Assembly (NCBI GenBank): GCA_016929905.1 | Contig: JAFGHX010000269.1 | Coordinates: 1-32,874, forward strand | Direction: 5' to 3' | Source of the DNA: Kiritimatiellia bacterium | GTDB taxonomy: Bacteria; Verrucomicrobiota; Kiritimatiellia; JAFGHX01 | Length of the DNA stretch: 32,874 bases | Shown: one piece after another, positions 32,480 through 32,874 of the stretch | How positions within the stretch are numbered: position 1 is the first letter of the stretch | Layout of the letters: the number at the start of each line of letters is the position of its first letter | Made by a program: the position numbers and the translations under genes | The notes under the pieces: model-generated | The model's database searches: none | Told to the model about the DNA's origin: nothing | The model's input: the letters and a program-made list of their open reading frames with translations, nothing else

Positions 32480-32874
32480 TCTACGGAGAGTTTGATTCTG
32501 GCTCAGAACGAACGTTGGCGGCGTGGATTAGGCATGCAAGTCGAACGAGAATCCATTCTTTCAATCTTTCGGGAGAGAAAGAGTGGAGGAAAGTGGCGAA
32601 AGGGTGAGGAACACGTGGGCAATCTATCTTCAAGTTGGGGATAACTCCTCGAAAGGGGGGCTAATACCGAATGTGGTTTTCCGGCGCATGCCGGGACGAC
32701 TAAAGGCGGGGATCCTTCGGGACCTGCCGCTTGATGAGGGGCCCGCGTCCCATCAGCTTGTTGGTGAGGTAACGGCTCACCAAGGCGTACGGGTAGCTGG
32801 TCTGAGAGGATGGTCAGCCACACTGGGACTGAGACACTGCCCAGACTCCTACGGGAGGCTGCAGTCGAGGATCA
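32480..32874 (+). rRNA. rrs: 16S ribosomal RNA, 5' part (runs off the window)
   Basis: AGAGTTTGATTCTGGCTCAG at 32487 fixes the 5' end near 32480. Conserved segments follow in order: GGCATGCAAGTCGAACG, GGTGAGGAACACGTGGG, ACTGGGACTGAGACACTGCC and ACTCCTACGGGAGG. The 338 region reads GGAGGCTGCAGTCGAG, as in PVC-group bacteria. Only about 395 of some 1,500 nt are present. Confidence 0.97.

Overview
The window is about 33 kb of GC-rich bacterial chromosome. It ends in the first ~395 bases of a 16S rRNA gene whose 5' signature (GGCGGCGTGGATTAGGCATG near position 30, and GGAGGCTGCAG instead of GGAGGCAGCAG at the bacterial 338 site) resembles the PVC superphylum, most likely Kiritimatiellota or Lentisphaerota. 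Gene content agrees: giant secreted multidomain proteins, DUF1080, ThuA and Gfo/Idh/MocA sugar genes, an SHD1-domain protein, and repeat-filled intergenic DNA. The phylum assignment is from memory of signatures, not from a tree.

Layout. (1) 1-13.1 kb, minus strand: two giant exported proteins. The first (230-5956) has FG-GAP-like repeats, a beta-helix, a dockerin-like pair and two tandem legumain-like (C13, clan CD) peptidase domains, only the first with the catalytic His/Cys. The second (6279-13043) has a von Willebrand A domain with complete MIDAS, seven tandem PKD domains and many carboxypeptidase-regulatory-like domains. Both end in a calcium-binding-like motif plus a similar C-terminal domain. 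(2) 13.7-14.8 kb: a MEDS-LuxR regulator. (3) 15.3-25.4 kb: genes typical of 3-keto-glycoside/sugar catabolism: DUF1080 protein, three Gfo/Idh/MocA oxidoreductases, a ThuA-like protein and two sugar-responsive regulators (GntR-LacI chimera and classical LacI), with candidate operators; an EF-G paralogue sits inside this stretch. (4) 25.6-27.9 kb: an exported SHD1 protein with a decapeptide repeat and a rare receiver-TIR fusion. (5) 28-32.1 kb: argininosuccinate lyase, an ArsR/ferredoxin-type aldo-keto reductase operon and a PfkB sugar kinase. (6) 32.15-32.87 kb: rRNA promoter region with two sigma70-like promoters, a boxA-like element and the start of 16S.

The most unusual theme is the intergenic DNA. 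Nearly every gap contains a symmetric or tandem repeat of a different sequence family: a 38/42-bp array (1-228), palindromic elements with the shared core GGAGGGCGAGCG at three loci (one a perfect 25-bp stem), a 12-bp-periodic hairpin, and several opposed arms of 7-8-bp simple repeats. Together with the REC-TIR fusion and the active/inactive tandem C13 peptidase these are the best leads. All functional statements are predictions from sequence.
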